Shown: piece by piece, positions 33,859 through 46,457 of the stretch
Position numbering within the stretch: position 1 is the stretch's first letter
Layout of the letters: every line of letters begins with the position of its first letter
Program-made: the position numbers and the translations under genes
Notes under the pieces: model-generated
Told to the model about the DNA's origin: nothing
Seen by the model: the letters and a program-made list of their open reading frames with translations, nothing else
The model's database searches: none
Assembly: GCA_024509875.1 (NCBI GenBank)
Contig: JAMPIV010008521.1
Location: 1 to 64,000, forward strand
Source of the DNA: Oreohelix idahoensis
Lineage: Eukaryota; Mollusca; Gastropoda; Stylommatophora; Oreohelicidae
Direction: 5' to 3'
Length of the DNA: 64,000 bases

Positions 33859-35511
33859 CGCAGTTGATAGGCACTACGAAACTGCAGCGCCCTTGGCTTT
33901 TAAAATCTAAATATACAGTCAACGGAGTTATATGAAGAGCAGTGCACTAGTATGGATATTTTTATTAATAGGTTCCGCATATAGTATACTCGTCCAATAA
34001 TCATTCGTAAAATAAATGAATAAAAACATGAAATCGTTTTCAATTTTGATTACAACGTAGGCGGAACTGTGCACTAGATAGTTCCACATTTTACTCCCTG
34101 TGGTTGAGTCAATGTCTAGTCGGTGGGTGGCCAAAGTTGCAATGTCAAAATGTATTTTTTATAAGTTAAACTAGTCAAAGGAACTGCGGAGCAAGCAGTG
34201 CCGATATGACCGTGAAGGGCGTGTCGCCACAATGTCAATATCTTTTTTTTTTATTCGCATGATTCATCTAAATCCCCATTAAGTAAATTATATCACTGAG
34301 CATTCAACAGTGTAATTATGTGAATTGCGAATTGAGCTTGAATTAGCTAAGTTGAAGTTATGTTATGACGAGATGTGTAATGACCGACAAATTTGTGAAA
34401 TTTTTTTTCGGGGCCTACATGCTTCCTCATGAAGTAGGTCGAATGACAATGAATTAACTTCAGCAACTCAGTGTCCCACAATTATCTCCAAAAAAAAAAA
34501 CTGCGATTAAAAAAAAAAGAAGGCCGCCCCACACTAAAGATTCAAATATCCCAGCCAGAAATAAGTAATAATAAGAAATATATTCGCGGTTTTAATACTG
34601 AATGGTACTGAAGAAAAAGTTGGATTACTGGTTGTGAAGTTACAAATGCATTGTTTAATTTTTCACGTTTACTGTTCAGAGGTAACTTAACGTGGACAAA
34701 GGGTGGATTTACAAACATAAATAAAATGAAAGAAGCAACTGACAAACATGAGAGTTCGAAGAAATATATTGTTAATGTGGTTTTACTATCGTCTTTAGGA
34801 AGCGTTAAAAAAATCTTAATGAGGGTTACAGATTTTGGATCTACGAGCATAACAGAAAAGTTACCAAGAATCGTGAGGTATTATCGAAAATAATAAACTG
34901 CATTACATTTTGTGGACAGTTTAAAATTCCTCTACGTTGACATGACGAAAAAGACGATTCTGAAAATACAGGAGTGTCACGGGTTGCCTCCCCTTTGCTC
35001 TGCAGTGATGGTCCAACTATGGCCAAATCCTAGAGTATATAATGTGGGTCTTCAAAGGTATCTACCATTGCACAAGAGGACTTTTGGCAGAGATACAGAT
35101 AGAAGGATGATGATGCTTCTACCTCGAGGGAGTTTTCATAAGATAATTCGGAAATCAAGAACAATGCTGAATTTGACTGAGCAATTGTCAATTTTTTATC
35201 TGCCCGACACCTTTTATGAAGAATTATTATGAATGATTTAGCCCCCAACTGAATTAATTCAGTGAAATCTTAATTTAGTAGCTCTGTTTTAAGTGTATTT
35301 AAGGCGACTGAAACATACGGGTGCAGTACACTCACAAGTATTAAATCAACTATAAATTTGTCTATATATACAAATAACAAATTTAATAATCAATTATATT
35401 TAACAGTGTAAAATGAATAATTCTCTTTTTTTTCAAATGTCGTCACATGGTAATGTTATGGATATTGAGAGAATTTCCTTAAAGTTCACTTGGCAGCTTT
35501 AAAGTTTATAC
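33859..35511. other. Unassigned region with two adjacent small reading frames
   Basis: Frames at about 34651-34893 (+) and 34912-35232 (+) follow each other. The first contains LTWTKGGFTNINKMKEATDK and the second MVQLWPNPRVYNVGLQRY, which looks more protein-like than its surroundings. The second frame lacks an ATG at its listed start (GTG at 34912). No family is recognised, and they may be exon-like remnants of an old gene or element. Confidence 0.25.
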
Positions 35512-35523
35512 TTACATGCCAGT
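35512..35523. repeat. Target-site duplication of full-length LINE-B, left
   Basis: ttacatgccagt, exact copy at 38750-38761. Confidence 0.88.
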
Positions 35524-38500
35524 CACCCATGTGTTACCGGGGCCCGAAAGGGGAGCAAAGAATAGTAACACTGTCCCCTGCCAAGCATGTCGTAGAAAGC
35601 GACTAAGGAGGGTTGGGCATGGGGCCGGTTACCCCATCCTGTAAAAAAATTTAAACCACAAAAAACTTCAACAAACATGGACAAGTAAAATAAAGAAAAT
35701 AAAACACAGCCATCCAAGACAGGGGAAGGTCCTCTCGTGGGGAGGCGTATGATGCAACACAGAGAAAGCCGAAAGGAGTCTGTGTTGCTGACTAACCTTC
35801 TTTCTTCTAGGAGAACTTCCAGATTTGGCACCTGGAATGTTCGGACATTAAACGAACAAGGGAAAGTGGCGCAAGTAGCAGCAGAAATGAGGGAATACAA
35901 AATCGAGGTTCTGGGAATGTGTGAAACAAAGTGGAAGGGGGTAGACAGGAAGAAACTCATCACAGGAGAATTGGTGCTGTCCTCAGGACATGAAGACGAA
36001 AGTTCACACCACAGTGAAGGGGTAGCTCTTATGTTATCTAAAGAAGCACAGAAAGCAGTCATTGAATGGGAAGCTGTTGGACCCAGAATAATAACAGCTA
36101 CTTTCAAAACAGCTAAAAAGAAAATTCATGTAAATGTCATCCAATGTTATGCACCAACTAATGACAAAGAAGAGTCTGCGAAAGAAGCATTTTATACTAA
36201 AATACAGGAAATTATGGATACAGTAAAAAGAAGAGACATCACAATTTTGATGGGTGACATGAATGCAAAGATAGGTACAGTCAATACCGGATTTGAAGAA
36301 GTCATGGGAAAACATGGGCTAGGAGTAATGAATGAAAATGGAGAACTATTCGCTAACTTCTGTGCTTCAAATCAACTGGCTATAGGAGGAAGCATGTTTC
36401 CACATAAGAGAATACACAAGGCAACATGGATATCACCAGATCATAGAACAGAAAATCAGATTGATCATATATGCATAAACAAGAAGTTTAGATCATCATT
36501 GCAGGATGTAAAGGTATATAGAGGAGCAGATGTGGCATCAGATCACCATCTTCTGATAGCCAAAGTAAAAATGAAACTCAAGAGATATGCAACAATGCAA
36601 AATTATAGACAACAGTATAATGTAGGACAGCTAAGAAATCAAGAAACAAGAGACAAATTTGCGGTCACAGTATCCAACACATTCCAAGTGCTCCAACAGC
36701 TGGAAGATGTAGAGAATACAGAAGACTATTGGCAGCAGGTCAAAACTGTATGGAAGGAGACATGTGAAGAAATACTGGGGAAAAGGGAAAGACAACAAAA
36801 AAGCATGGATAACAACAGAAACCATCAATAAGATAAAAGACAGAAAAAACAAGAAAGCAGAGTTAAACACAAGCAAAACCAGAAGTTCCAAAGCCAAGGC
36901 TCAAGAAGTGTACACAGAAGCAAACAAAGAAGTAAAAAGGAGTATCAAAAGAGACAAGAGGAAGTATATTGAGGAGTTGGCAAGAGAGGCAGAAGATGCT
37001 GCAGCCAAAGGAAATATGAGAGAACTGTATAGCAGCACAAAGAAGCTAACAGGGAAATACAAGCAAACAAGTTGCCTCATAAAAGACAAGAATGGGAAAC
37101 TGCTCAGCAATATACAAGAGCAAATGAAGAGGTGGACAGAATATTTTGGGGACCTTCTCAATAGACCAGCTCCACAAAACCCGCCGGACATCCAGCCAGC
37201 AAAAGAAGAGCTACAAATTAACGGTGAAAGACCAACGAAGGAAGAAATAAAGAAAGCCATAAAGCTTCTAAGAGATGGAAAAGCGTCTGGACCTGATTGC
37301 ATTCCAGCAGAGGCCATCAAAGCAGATATCGACACGGCTACAGAGATGTTATATAAATTACTTGGTAAAGTCTGGGAAAAGGAAGAGATACCAGCAGAAT
37401 GGAAGGAAGGATATCTGGTTAAGTTGCCTAAGAAGGGAAATTTACAAGAGTGCACAAATTATAGAGGAATAATGTTACTATCAGTGCCAGGAAAAGTATT
37501 AAACAGGATTATCCTTGAGAGATTAAAAGAGTCCATAGACAAGAAACTGAGAGATGAACAAGCAGGTTTTCGACAAAACAGATCATGTACAGACCAGATA
37601 GCCACTTTGAGAATAATAGTTGAACAAAGTCTGGAATGGAATTCACCACTATACATCGGATTTGTGGACTACGAAAAGGCATTTGACAGTGTAGACAGAG
37701 AATCACTTTGGAAATTGTTGAGGCATTATGGAGTTCCCCTGAAGATCATTAATTTAATAAAGAAAACATATGAAGACATGACATGCAGAGTTCTTCACGA
37801 AGGACAGCTTACAGAACCGTTTGGGATAAGAACAGGAGTGCGACAGGGATGCCTCTTGTCTCCATTTCTTTTCTTGCTGGCAATAGATTGGGTTATGAGA
37901 TCATCGGCAACACACAACAGAAATGGAATCCAGTGGACTCTGACTAAGCAGTTGGATGATCTGGATTTTGCTGATGACTTGGCTCTTCTGTCCCATAGCC
38001 GTAATCAGATGCGGGACAAATTGAAAACACTCGATGAGAGGTCACAGCAATTGGGTCTGAAAATACACAGGGAAAAGACAAAAATAATGCGAATAAATGC
38101 AGGTAATGATAACAGGGTTGAACTTGAAGAAACACCAATACAAGATGTAGAATCATACACATATCTTGGTAGTAATATAGACAAAGTTGGAGGGACAGAC
38201 AGCGATATCAAAATAAGAATACAAAAGGCAAGAGGAGCTTTCATTGCATTGGGAAATATATGGAGGTCAAGAGAAATAGGATCCAACACGAAAATAAGAA
38301 TCTTCAACTCAAATGTGAAGTCAGTCCTATTGTATGGCCCTGAGACATGGAGAACAACAAAGACAACTACCAAAAAGCTACAGACTTTCATAAATGGGTG
38401 CTTGCGTAGAATAGAGGGATTAAAATGGTATGACAAGGTTACCAACGTGGAACTCATGACAAGAACTAGACAAGTGCCAGTGGAACAAGAAATGAGAAGA

Positions 38501-38749
38501 AGACGATGGCGATGGATAGGACACACACTGAGGAAACCTGTTGATAGCATTACAAGGCAGTCCTTGTTCTGGAACCCCCAGGGCAAGAGAGGCAGAGGAA
38601 GACCAAGAAGTACATGGAGAAGAGAGTTGGAAACAGAAGTGAAAATGATGAGGAGAACATGGAAAGAACTTGAGATGATGGCACGTGACAGGAGGACTTG
38701 GCATGTGTTTGTTGAAGGCCTATGCTCCTTTGGGAGTGGAGGATTATGA
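35524..38749 (+). mobile_element. LINE-B, full-length RTE-like non-LTR retrotransposon
   Basis: The 3226-base element lies between exact 12-bp target duplications. A 5' untranslated region of about 200 bases contains a GC-rich block near 35535-35640. Endonuclease and RT follow, and the coding region ends almost at the 3' terminus, which is ggattatga. Length, single coding region and very short 3' end fit RTE-type LINEs. At least three further copies are in the window (27330-30825, 32370-32635, and 42849-42922 joined to 52738-53335). Confidence 0.92.
35737..38749 (+). pseudogene. Endonuclease-reverse transcriptase of LINE-B (one frameshift)
   Basis: The first frame (35737-36831) is an apurinic-type endonuclease: GTWNVRTLNEQGK, CETKWKG, QCYAPTND, GDMNAKIG, NQIDHICIN, SDHHLLIAK. 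It shifts by one base in a GGGG-AAAA-GGG run near 36776-36787 into the frame ending at 38749. That frame has GFRQNRSCTDQIATLR, VDYEKAFDSVD, GVRQGCLLSPFLF, the catalytic DFADD, the thumb SYTYLGSNID, and the C-terminal GKRGRGRPRSTWRRELE. The endonuclease nicks the target and the RT primes on the nick. Apart from the one-base difference the coding region looks intact, so the copy is young. Confidence 0.9.
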
Positions 38750-38761
38750 TTACATGCCAGT
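38750..38761. repeat. Target-site duplication of full-length LINE-B, right
   Basis: ttacatgccagt, matching 35512-35523. Confidence 0.88.
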
Positions 38762-39528
38762 AAGTTTCGTTTCTGCTCCAGCCGATGGTTGGCTTTTTGC
38801 AGGTTATGGACTGATGCACTCTTGTCACTGGTCAAGTCTGGAGGTTGTGACACGTTTCAGGGTGTAATCACGAAGCTGGTCCAGCGTCTTTAAGACCCTT
38901 CTAATGATGGTGTCTAGCGTTGACAGCATGCCACTTATGCCACACACTTTGTTCCAGAGATAGTACCAACTGGTACGACCGGCCTAAACTATCTTTAGAA
39001 ATACTGACTCCTGGCTCAGAGCAATAGTTAAGGCAACTTGTTTAAGATACCTCTTACACGCGGTCTGGGGTATTACTTTAAACTAGGCTCCCACTCTGAC
39101 TTTGTGTTTTCATATTCCAGTTCTTGGTAATGATTACCACTACAACTTCTTACATTATCACAAATAATGTCTTCGTAACAATTCTATCCGGAAACGATTA
39201 CAACATTTCCGTCGTCTTCAGGTGCGTGTCTACAATATGTCACCGCCTGGATAATTTGCTGCCCTGTACCTTTGCAAAAAAAAAATTAATCGTGTGACCA
39301 GCTGGTTGTGTTCTCTCCACGAGAGAAATTAGGAAATCACAATAGCCATATCAGCGCTAAATAAACTCGCTGGGCCAAATTTCGTGTTTCTCCGGCGCGC
39401 CCAGATTTGGTACACGAGAATTTTACCAACATGACTGTCGGTCAATATTGCATTACCTGTCTACTCTCTCAGCAGGGATGGTCAGGTAGACAGACATTAC
39501 GAATTATTACAGGAAGAAGTGTAAACAT
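38762..39528. other. Unassigned region
   Basis: No coding sequence or repeat family was recognised. Confidence 0.4.
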
Positions 39529-39850
39529 ACTTACTTAGTCGTTCCCCATCTACCGTGAGGTGTAGAGGTTTGGAAGAGAGAGCGCCAGGGTATCATATCG
39601 GCTGTCTTCCTCCCGGTCAGGTTCCATTCTAGTCCTTGGTCCTTCAAAGATTGTCTAATGTTGTCCTCCCAGAGGACTCTAGGTCGTCCTGGAGGTCTGG
39701 ATCCCTGGCTCTTTGTTTCCCATGCTTGTCGTGGTAGCCGATCTTCTCCCATTCTGCAGACATGGCCAAACCATCTTAGTTGGGACTGTATTACTTGGGT
39801 CTGCAGGGGGTGGGATTTTAGGCCTTGGCGTATTGTGCCCGTATGAGTTT
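39529..39850 (-). mobile_element. LINE-C 3' fragment
   Basis: On the minus strand it carries the LINE-C C-terminal end ([23 protein letters not shown]) and finishes in the acttacttag tail. It is 5' truncated near 39850 and about 90 percent like 40083-40400. Confidence 0.8.
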
Positions 39851-40010
39851 CACTAAGTATAAAGCACGGACTGGGAAGGATATCAATTATGTTTCCAAGT
39901 TAATTATTACTGACTTATAGCCCGCCAGAGTTGTTTATTCCTTGGTGCGTTTTAATTATGACCCAGGTCGGTTCGTATCCTCTTGAGATGGTGTATTTGA
40001 GAGTGAATGT

Positions 40011-40015
<5 letters not shown>

Positions 40016-40082
<67 letters not shown>
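40016..40082. repeat. (AT)n microsatellite
   Basis: Pure TA repeat of about 66 bases directly against the LINE-C 3' tail. Reading frames of alternating Ile and Tyr across it are artefacts. Confidence 0.95.
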
Positions 40083-40085
<3 letters not shown>

Positions 40086-41322
40086 CTTACTTAGTCGTTC
40101 CCCTTCTACCGTGAGGTGTAGTGGTTTGGAAGAGAAAGCGCCAGTGTACCCTATCGGCTGTCTTCCTCCTGGCCTGGTTCCATTCTAGTCCTCGGTCCTT
40201 CAAAGATTGTCTAATGTTGTCCTCCCAGAGGACTCTAGGTCGTCCTGAGGGTCTGGATCCCTGGCTCTTTGTTTTCCATGCTTGTCGTCATGTAGCCGAC
40301 CTTCTCTCATTCTGCAGACATGGCCAAAACATCTTAGCTGGAACGGTTCTACTTGTGTCTGCAGGGGGTGGGATTTTAGGCCTTGACGTATCGTCTGGTT
40401 GTGGAAGATGTCTCTTCTTGTTACTTCAATAACCTTCCTCAGATACCTCATTTCTGTAGTTTGGATCTGGCTTTTGTGGGTTGTCGTCATTACCCATGAC
40501 TCGCATACATATGTCAAGACTGGGACATAGGTGGAGAGGTAAACAGCCACCTTCATTTTCTTACCAACCTCTCTCTTGCTGAGGAATCCTCTGTTTATGG
40601 CCTGAAAAATACTCCCAGCTGCTGCTTTTCGAGTGGCCAACCCTTCTTTGATGCCTCCCTTTCGGTCTATAATAGCTCCGAGATATTTAAAGTGGTCGAC
40701 CTGCTCCAGGACCTGTTCTACCAACTTAATCTGATGCTTTCTTTCTTCTCGTGATATCACCATGGATTTTGTTTTAGAGCTGCTTATGACCATCCCTCTC
40801 TTCTCCAGCTCTTTCTTCCAGACTTGCAGGTTGGATTGGAGATGTGTCTCTGATTTAGCAATCAGGACAACATCATCAGCAAATGCTAGCTCTAAAATGC
40901 AGACCTGTCTCATCTTCCAGTACTCCACTGAATACTTTCTTGTTCTCTCCTTACATGCCTTGATGACATCGTCCATGAGGAGTATGAAAAGATAAGGTGA
41001 CAGGATATCGCCTTGTCTTACACCAGTGGTGGTCCTGAACTCTTCTGACTTATAGTTTGCTGTCCTCACATAATTTCTGCAAGACTTGTAGAAGCTCTGT
41101 ATAGCATGAATTAGAGGTGCTGGAATGTTCGCCCTTGCCAAACAGTCCCAAAGTTTGCTACAGGGGACCCTGTCAAACGCCTTTTCCAGATCTATGAAAC
41201 AAAGATGGATCTCACTCTTGTACTCAAGGACCTTTTCACTCACCTGCCTGAGTGTGAAGATTAGGTCTTGAGTACTTCGGTTTGCTCGGAATCCGCACTG
41301 GGCTTCATCCAATTGTGGCTCA
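40083..41322 (-). mobile_element. LINE-C copy, 5' truncated
   Basis: The minus-strand frame 41312-40200 holds RT motifs: [41 protein letters not shown], the catalytic FADD ([14 protein letters not shown]), and [13 protein letters not shown]. The C-terminal part ([18 protein letters not shown]) is slightly frame-disturbed. The element is cut at its 5' side by a long (AT)n tract at 41322. No endonuclease is present. The clade was not resolved; it differs from LINE-A and LINE-B in its RT core. Confidence 0.85.
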
Positions 41323-42848
<1,526 letters not shown>

Positions 42849-42922
42849 AAATGAGAATAAATGCGGGCAACGATAACAGGGTTGAACTTAAGGAAACACA
42901 ACTACAAGATGTAGAATCGTAC
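42849..42922 (+). mobile_element. LINE-B fragment, left part, interrupted by Gypsy element 3
   Basis: It matches LINE-B around 38088-38156 (gataacagggttgaactt, caagatgtagaatc). The fragment is 5' truncated, and its remainder continues at 52738 after the Gypsy insertion. Confidence 0.85.
42918..42922. repeat. Target-site duplication of Gypsy element 3, left
   Basis: CGTAC, repeated at 52738-52742. Removing the element restores LINE-B continuity. Confidence 0.88.
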
Positions 42923-44632
42923 TGTAAAGTTTGTTTCATTCCACGCTCTGATGCGTAGATGGCAGAGCGGATAGTGCGATTCGCTTGCACGGCTAGGCGG
43001 GGTTGTCGCACGGAAGGTCCAGTGTTCAAATCCTGGGTAAGCCACTCATGTCTGTTGTTTTTCTGTTGTCTGGTGTTCTACTTCTTTATTTCCTGTGAGT
43101 GCCTGATAACATACCTTTATATTTGTTTCATATTAATTCAATCTGTAAAGAAGTGTACAGAGTTGTTGAGATCAGGCATGCTCCAGTTTACCCAGCTGTA
43201 AATGGGTAACTCACCCTAGTCCTGAGTTAGGGAAGGCAAAGGCAGCTGTAAATAGTAGTTTCCCTCTAAGGCTCCAGGGGAAGCAGGCCCTAAACTTGGT
43301 CACTTCAACCGACGCAGGATGGTGTATGTATGGAGTAGAAGTGTAGAGTGTGATTAACGCGAATGGTGTACTGTTCGTGTTCTGACCAATCTAATCACTC
43401 ATACACTTGTGTCTACAAGGCACCAATGCAGACTGCTGGAATCTTTGTTTACACAATTTATTCAGACGTACACACTGGGACATAACGAGTACATCATGGG
43501 TATGTTGACACATCAATTTGTAGGCATACATAGCAGATCCAAAGTCATGACACATTCGAAAATAATGGATAGTACATCAAAAGTTCAATGTCATGATATA
43601 TTATGGCCGCATCCCCTATCTGACTAAACGCGTCAGTGAAGGCGGATCGGTAAATAACTAACGTTGCTTGACGTCCATAGTTTGTAGCATATTATGAAAC
43701 CACGAAAAGGGGGTTCCTATCAAGATTGAGATCTCCTTGCCACTGTCCGATGATAGGATATGTAATCTGTTCTCTTGGCAGTGATCAAAACATATGATGA
43801 CAGAAATATAACATGGCCGCCTCCCTGAGTTGTCACTCACTCACTCGTAGGAAGGTGAATATAAGCCAAAGTTAATTTATAATGGGCATATAAATCATTT
43901 CATAAATGTTTCCATACAGCTCTACGGTAATCAGGTTAATTCACGTAGCCATAACCGCTGTAGGAAAGCCTGTCATCTTCGTCGATACAAAACACGACCC
44001 TAGCGATACGAAGCACAATGTTCCATCTAGGTCTAACCGACATGAGATCATCAAAATAGGGTCTGGCAATACATGGAGTCCGAATTATACATTGTACCGT
44101 ACCTTAGGAGAGTCTCTAACACAAACTCTAGTAGAGATACCATCTCCTTTAGAAGAAAACCACTTCATAAATCATTTTTCCTTAAGAATCTACCAGCCCT
44201 TTGAAAAATGCGTACCCGCCATTATCACGGTACATCGGAACTCATCACGACTTGTCAAGACAACTCATACTTCCGCTAGAGCGGAATAACAAGAATCTAG
44301 TCCCGCCTACCCATCCAAAATATTCAATATAGGACTGATTCTACTTGTACTAATAATATGTAATACATATGAATTCAGGCCATAAACATAATAAGCAAAT
44401 TAATCTATTTTCTGGCCCTAAAAAAAAGTACAGATATAAGAGCAATATCCGTGCGCCGGATCAATATCAAGAACGATTACTCCTATAATCAAAAGTGTGA
44501 ATCAAACATGGATTATCTCGCTTTCCCCATAGACAGCATTTTCATACACAAATGAATGAATGTCTATTTCTTTTCCATATTAAATAGCCATATCGATTTT
44601 TGTAATATGTGCGTCAAAATATGCACGCAACA
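42923..44632 (-). repeat. 3' LTR of Gypsy element 3, containing a SINE
   Basis: On the element strand it begins TGTTGCGTGC at 44632 and ends CTTTACA at 42923. At 1710 bases it is longer than its partner because it keeps a complete SINE head (42951-43138) and about 63 bases near 43567-43630 that the partner lacks. Confidence 0.88.
42951..43330 (+). mobile_element. SINE inside the element 3 LTR
   Basis: The tRNA-like head gatggcagagcggatagtgc includes box A, and box B is GTGTTCAAATCC near 43022. The body (cccagctgtaaatggg, gttagggaaggcaaaggcag) resembles the SINE at 30885-31125. The body is also in the other LTR (51305-51490), so the SINE was carried in the parent element. Confidence 0.8.
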
Positions 44633-45034
44633 GATTACCACACCCCTCGGGAAAAAAAATGATACTTTTTTTTTTTTAAATACATCTAGGAGCAACATAC
44701 AATAGGCTCACAACGCACCAATAACAATGCGCAGATGATAAGCATAAGTTTTCTGACCTCAGAGAAAGTACTTCTTTAAGTATAAATATTTCCAGAGAGG
44801 TGTCACCAACGCATACTACAATATTAGCAATGACACAATTTGTACATTAGTTTATACATAAATTTCATCTAAGATATCTTAACATCATGATCATCAAAGA
44901 CAAAAAAAACATTGAAAGATCAGCGGTGAATAAATATCAATGAACCGCTAAGTAGTGTTACAATCAATATATGATATATTACATATGTGTACACATTTCA
45001 ACATAGAAACAACTGTATCAAAGTTGTATAACAG
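44633..45034 (-). other. 3' untranslated region of Gypsy element 3
   Basis: It lies between the RNase H stop and the 3' LTR. The pre-LTR block (ttttttttcccgaggggtgtggtaatc on the element strand, in two parts of a priming-like tract) is adjacent to the LTR. The hairpins seen in elements 1 and 2 were not found. Confidence 0.55.
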
Positions 45035-46457
45035 TTATGAATCATGTGGGCATCTAGACAAAATATCTGCCATCACATTTTCTGACCCACGGATAGCTCG
45101 CACCGAAAAATGAAATGGCTGTAGAGCAATCGCGTATCGCGTTGATCTCGCGCTCTTCAGATTTTTACTCTGAATAGCCGTAAGAGCTTTCTGGTCAGTT
45201 TCCACAATGAAATGCGCGCCCAGAAGAAATCTTTGCAGTTTAAGGATTGACCAAACCATAGCCAATAATTCACGGTCTAGGACCGAGTAATTCTTCTCTG
45301 CGGCATTTAATTTCCGAGAAATATACATCACAGGATGCAGAGTTCCAGAGTACTATTGCATTAGTGCTGCTCCAATCCCGGTGGATGAAGCGTCACTACG
45401 AAGAATAAATGTCTTATCCTTAGAAGGCAATACTAGGATAGGTGAAGTAGAAAACATAGTTTTAATCTTATCCAAAGAGGATTGACATTCTTGAGTCCAA
45501 TGGACTACATTAGGAGACCCTTTCTTTAGCAAGGAAGAAAGAGGTGACATAATGGAGGACAGATTCGGAATGAATCGTCCATAAAATTGTATTAGACCTA
45601 AGAGACTTCGCACTTGCTTTTTAGTCTTAGGAATAGAAATGTTAAGTATCTTACTTGTATTATGGTCTTCTGTTTTTAGGAACCCATGACCAACACGGTG
45701 TCCTAAGAAAGATATTTCGCTAAAACCAATACATGCTTTCGATGGTTTCGCTGTCAGGTTATGCTCGCGTAAGATAGACAATAGTTCATTTATCCCATTA
45801 TAGTGATCGTTCCAAGTATCACTGAAAAGGCAGATGTCATCAAGATACGCAATGACATCTGAGCGATGAGATAGGATTCGACGCATCATGCGTACGAATG
45901 TTGCAGGGGCGTTCATAAGACCGAAAGGCATGAAATTCCATTGGAATAGACCCCTAGGCGTCGAAAAAGCAGTAAACGGTTTGGCGTGTTCGGATAATGG
46001 AACTTGCCAATATCCCTTAGACAAATCGAGTTTAGTAAAGAAATGAGAATTCGATAGTCTCGTAAGTAGCTCTTCTAGTAAAGGCATGGGTTCAGCATCA
46101 AATTTAGTCACTTGATTCAATTTGCGATAATCCACGCAAAGACGTATGTTATTGTCTTTTTTTTCGTACAATAACCATCGGCGAAGAATATGCTGATGTG
46201 GATGGTTCAATAATTTTTAACTCTATCATCTCATCTAACTCTTTCTCTACCTGTGCTTGAAAATGTATCGGGATAGGATACGGTCTGACTCTTATAGGAC
46301 TATGGTCAGTAAGAATAATGTCATGTTGAATGACATCAGTTTGACCAGGAATGTCAGTAAGGACATCCTGAAATTGTTCTAACATAGTAGAAACTTGTTT
46401 CTGCTCTCCTGGAGATAATTCTGGAGAAAGAAATTGCAACATCTTTCCATGATTCAT
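45035..46457 (-). pseudogene. pol: Reverse transcriptase and RNase H of Gypsy element 3
   Basis: Readable motifs: LCVDYRKLNQ, FTKLDLSKGYWQV, FMPFGLMNAPATF, the catalytic YLDD (AYLDDICLF), FLGHRVGHG, then RNase H SDASSTGIGAALMQ, LDRELLAMVWSI and VETDQKALT, ending RCPHDS and a stop at 45035. Three small lesions are visible: a one-base shift near 46430-46440, an A-run shift at about 46157-46164, and a TAG in place of a Glu codon near 45352. The region is otherwise well preserved. RT follows integrase, as in element 1. Confidence 0.9.

Noticed and set aside
36901..38853. Long minus-strand frames across LINE-B
   Set aside because: They are antisense shadows of the endonuclease-RT gene.
44633..45034. 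Envelope gene in element 3
   Set aside because: Only about 400 bases with no open frame separate the RNase H stop from the LTR.
46354..46457. Overlapping frames between integrase and RT as programmed frameshifting
   Set aside because: In elements 1 and 3 the break is at different places and is explained by small indels relative to each other, so an ancestral single frame is simpler.
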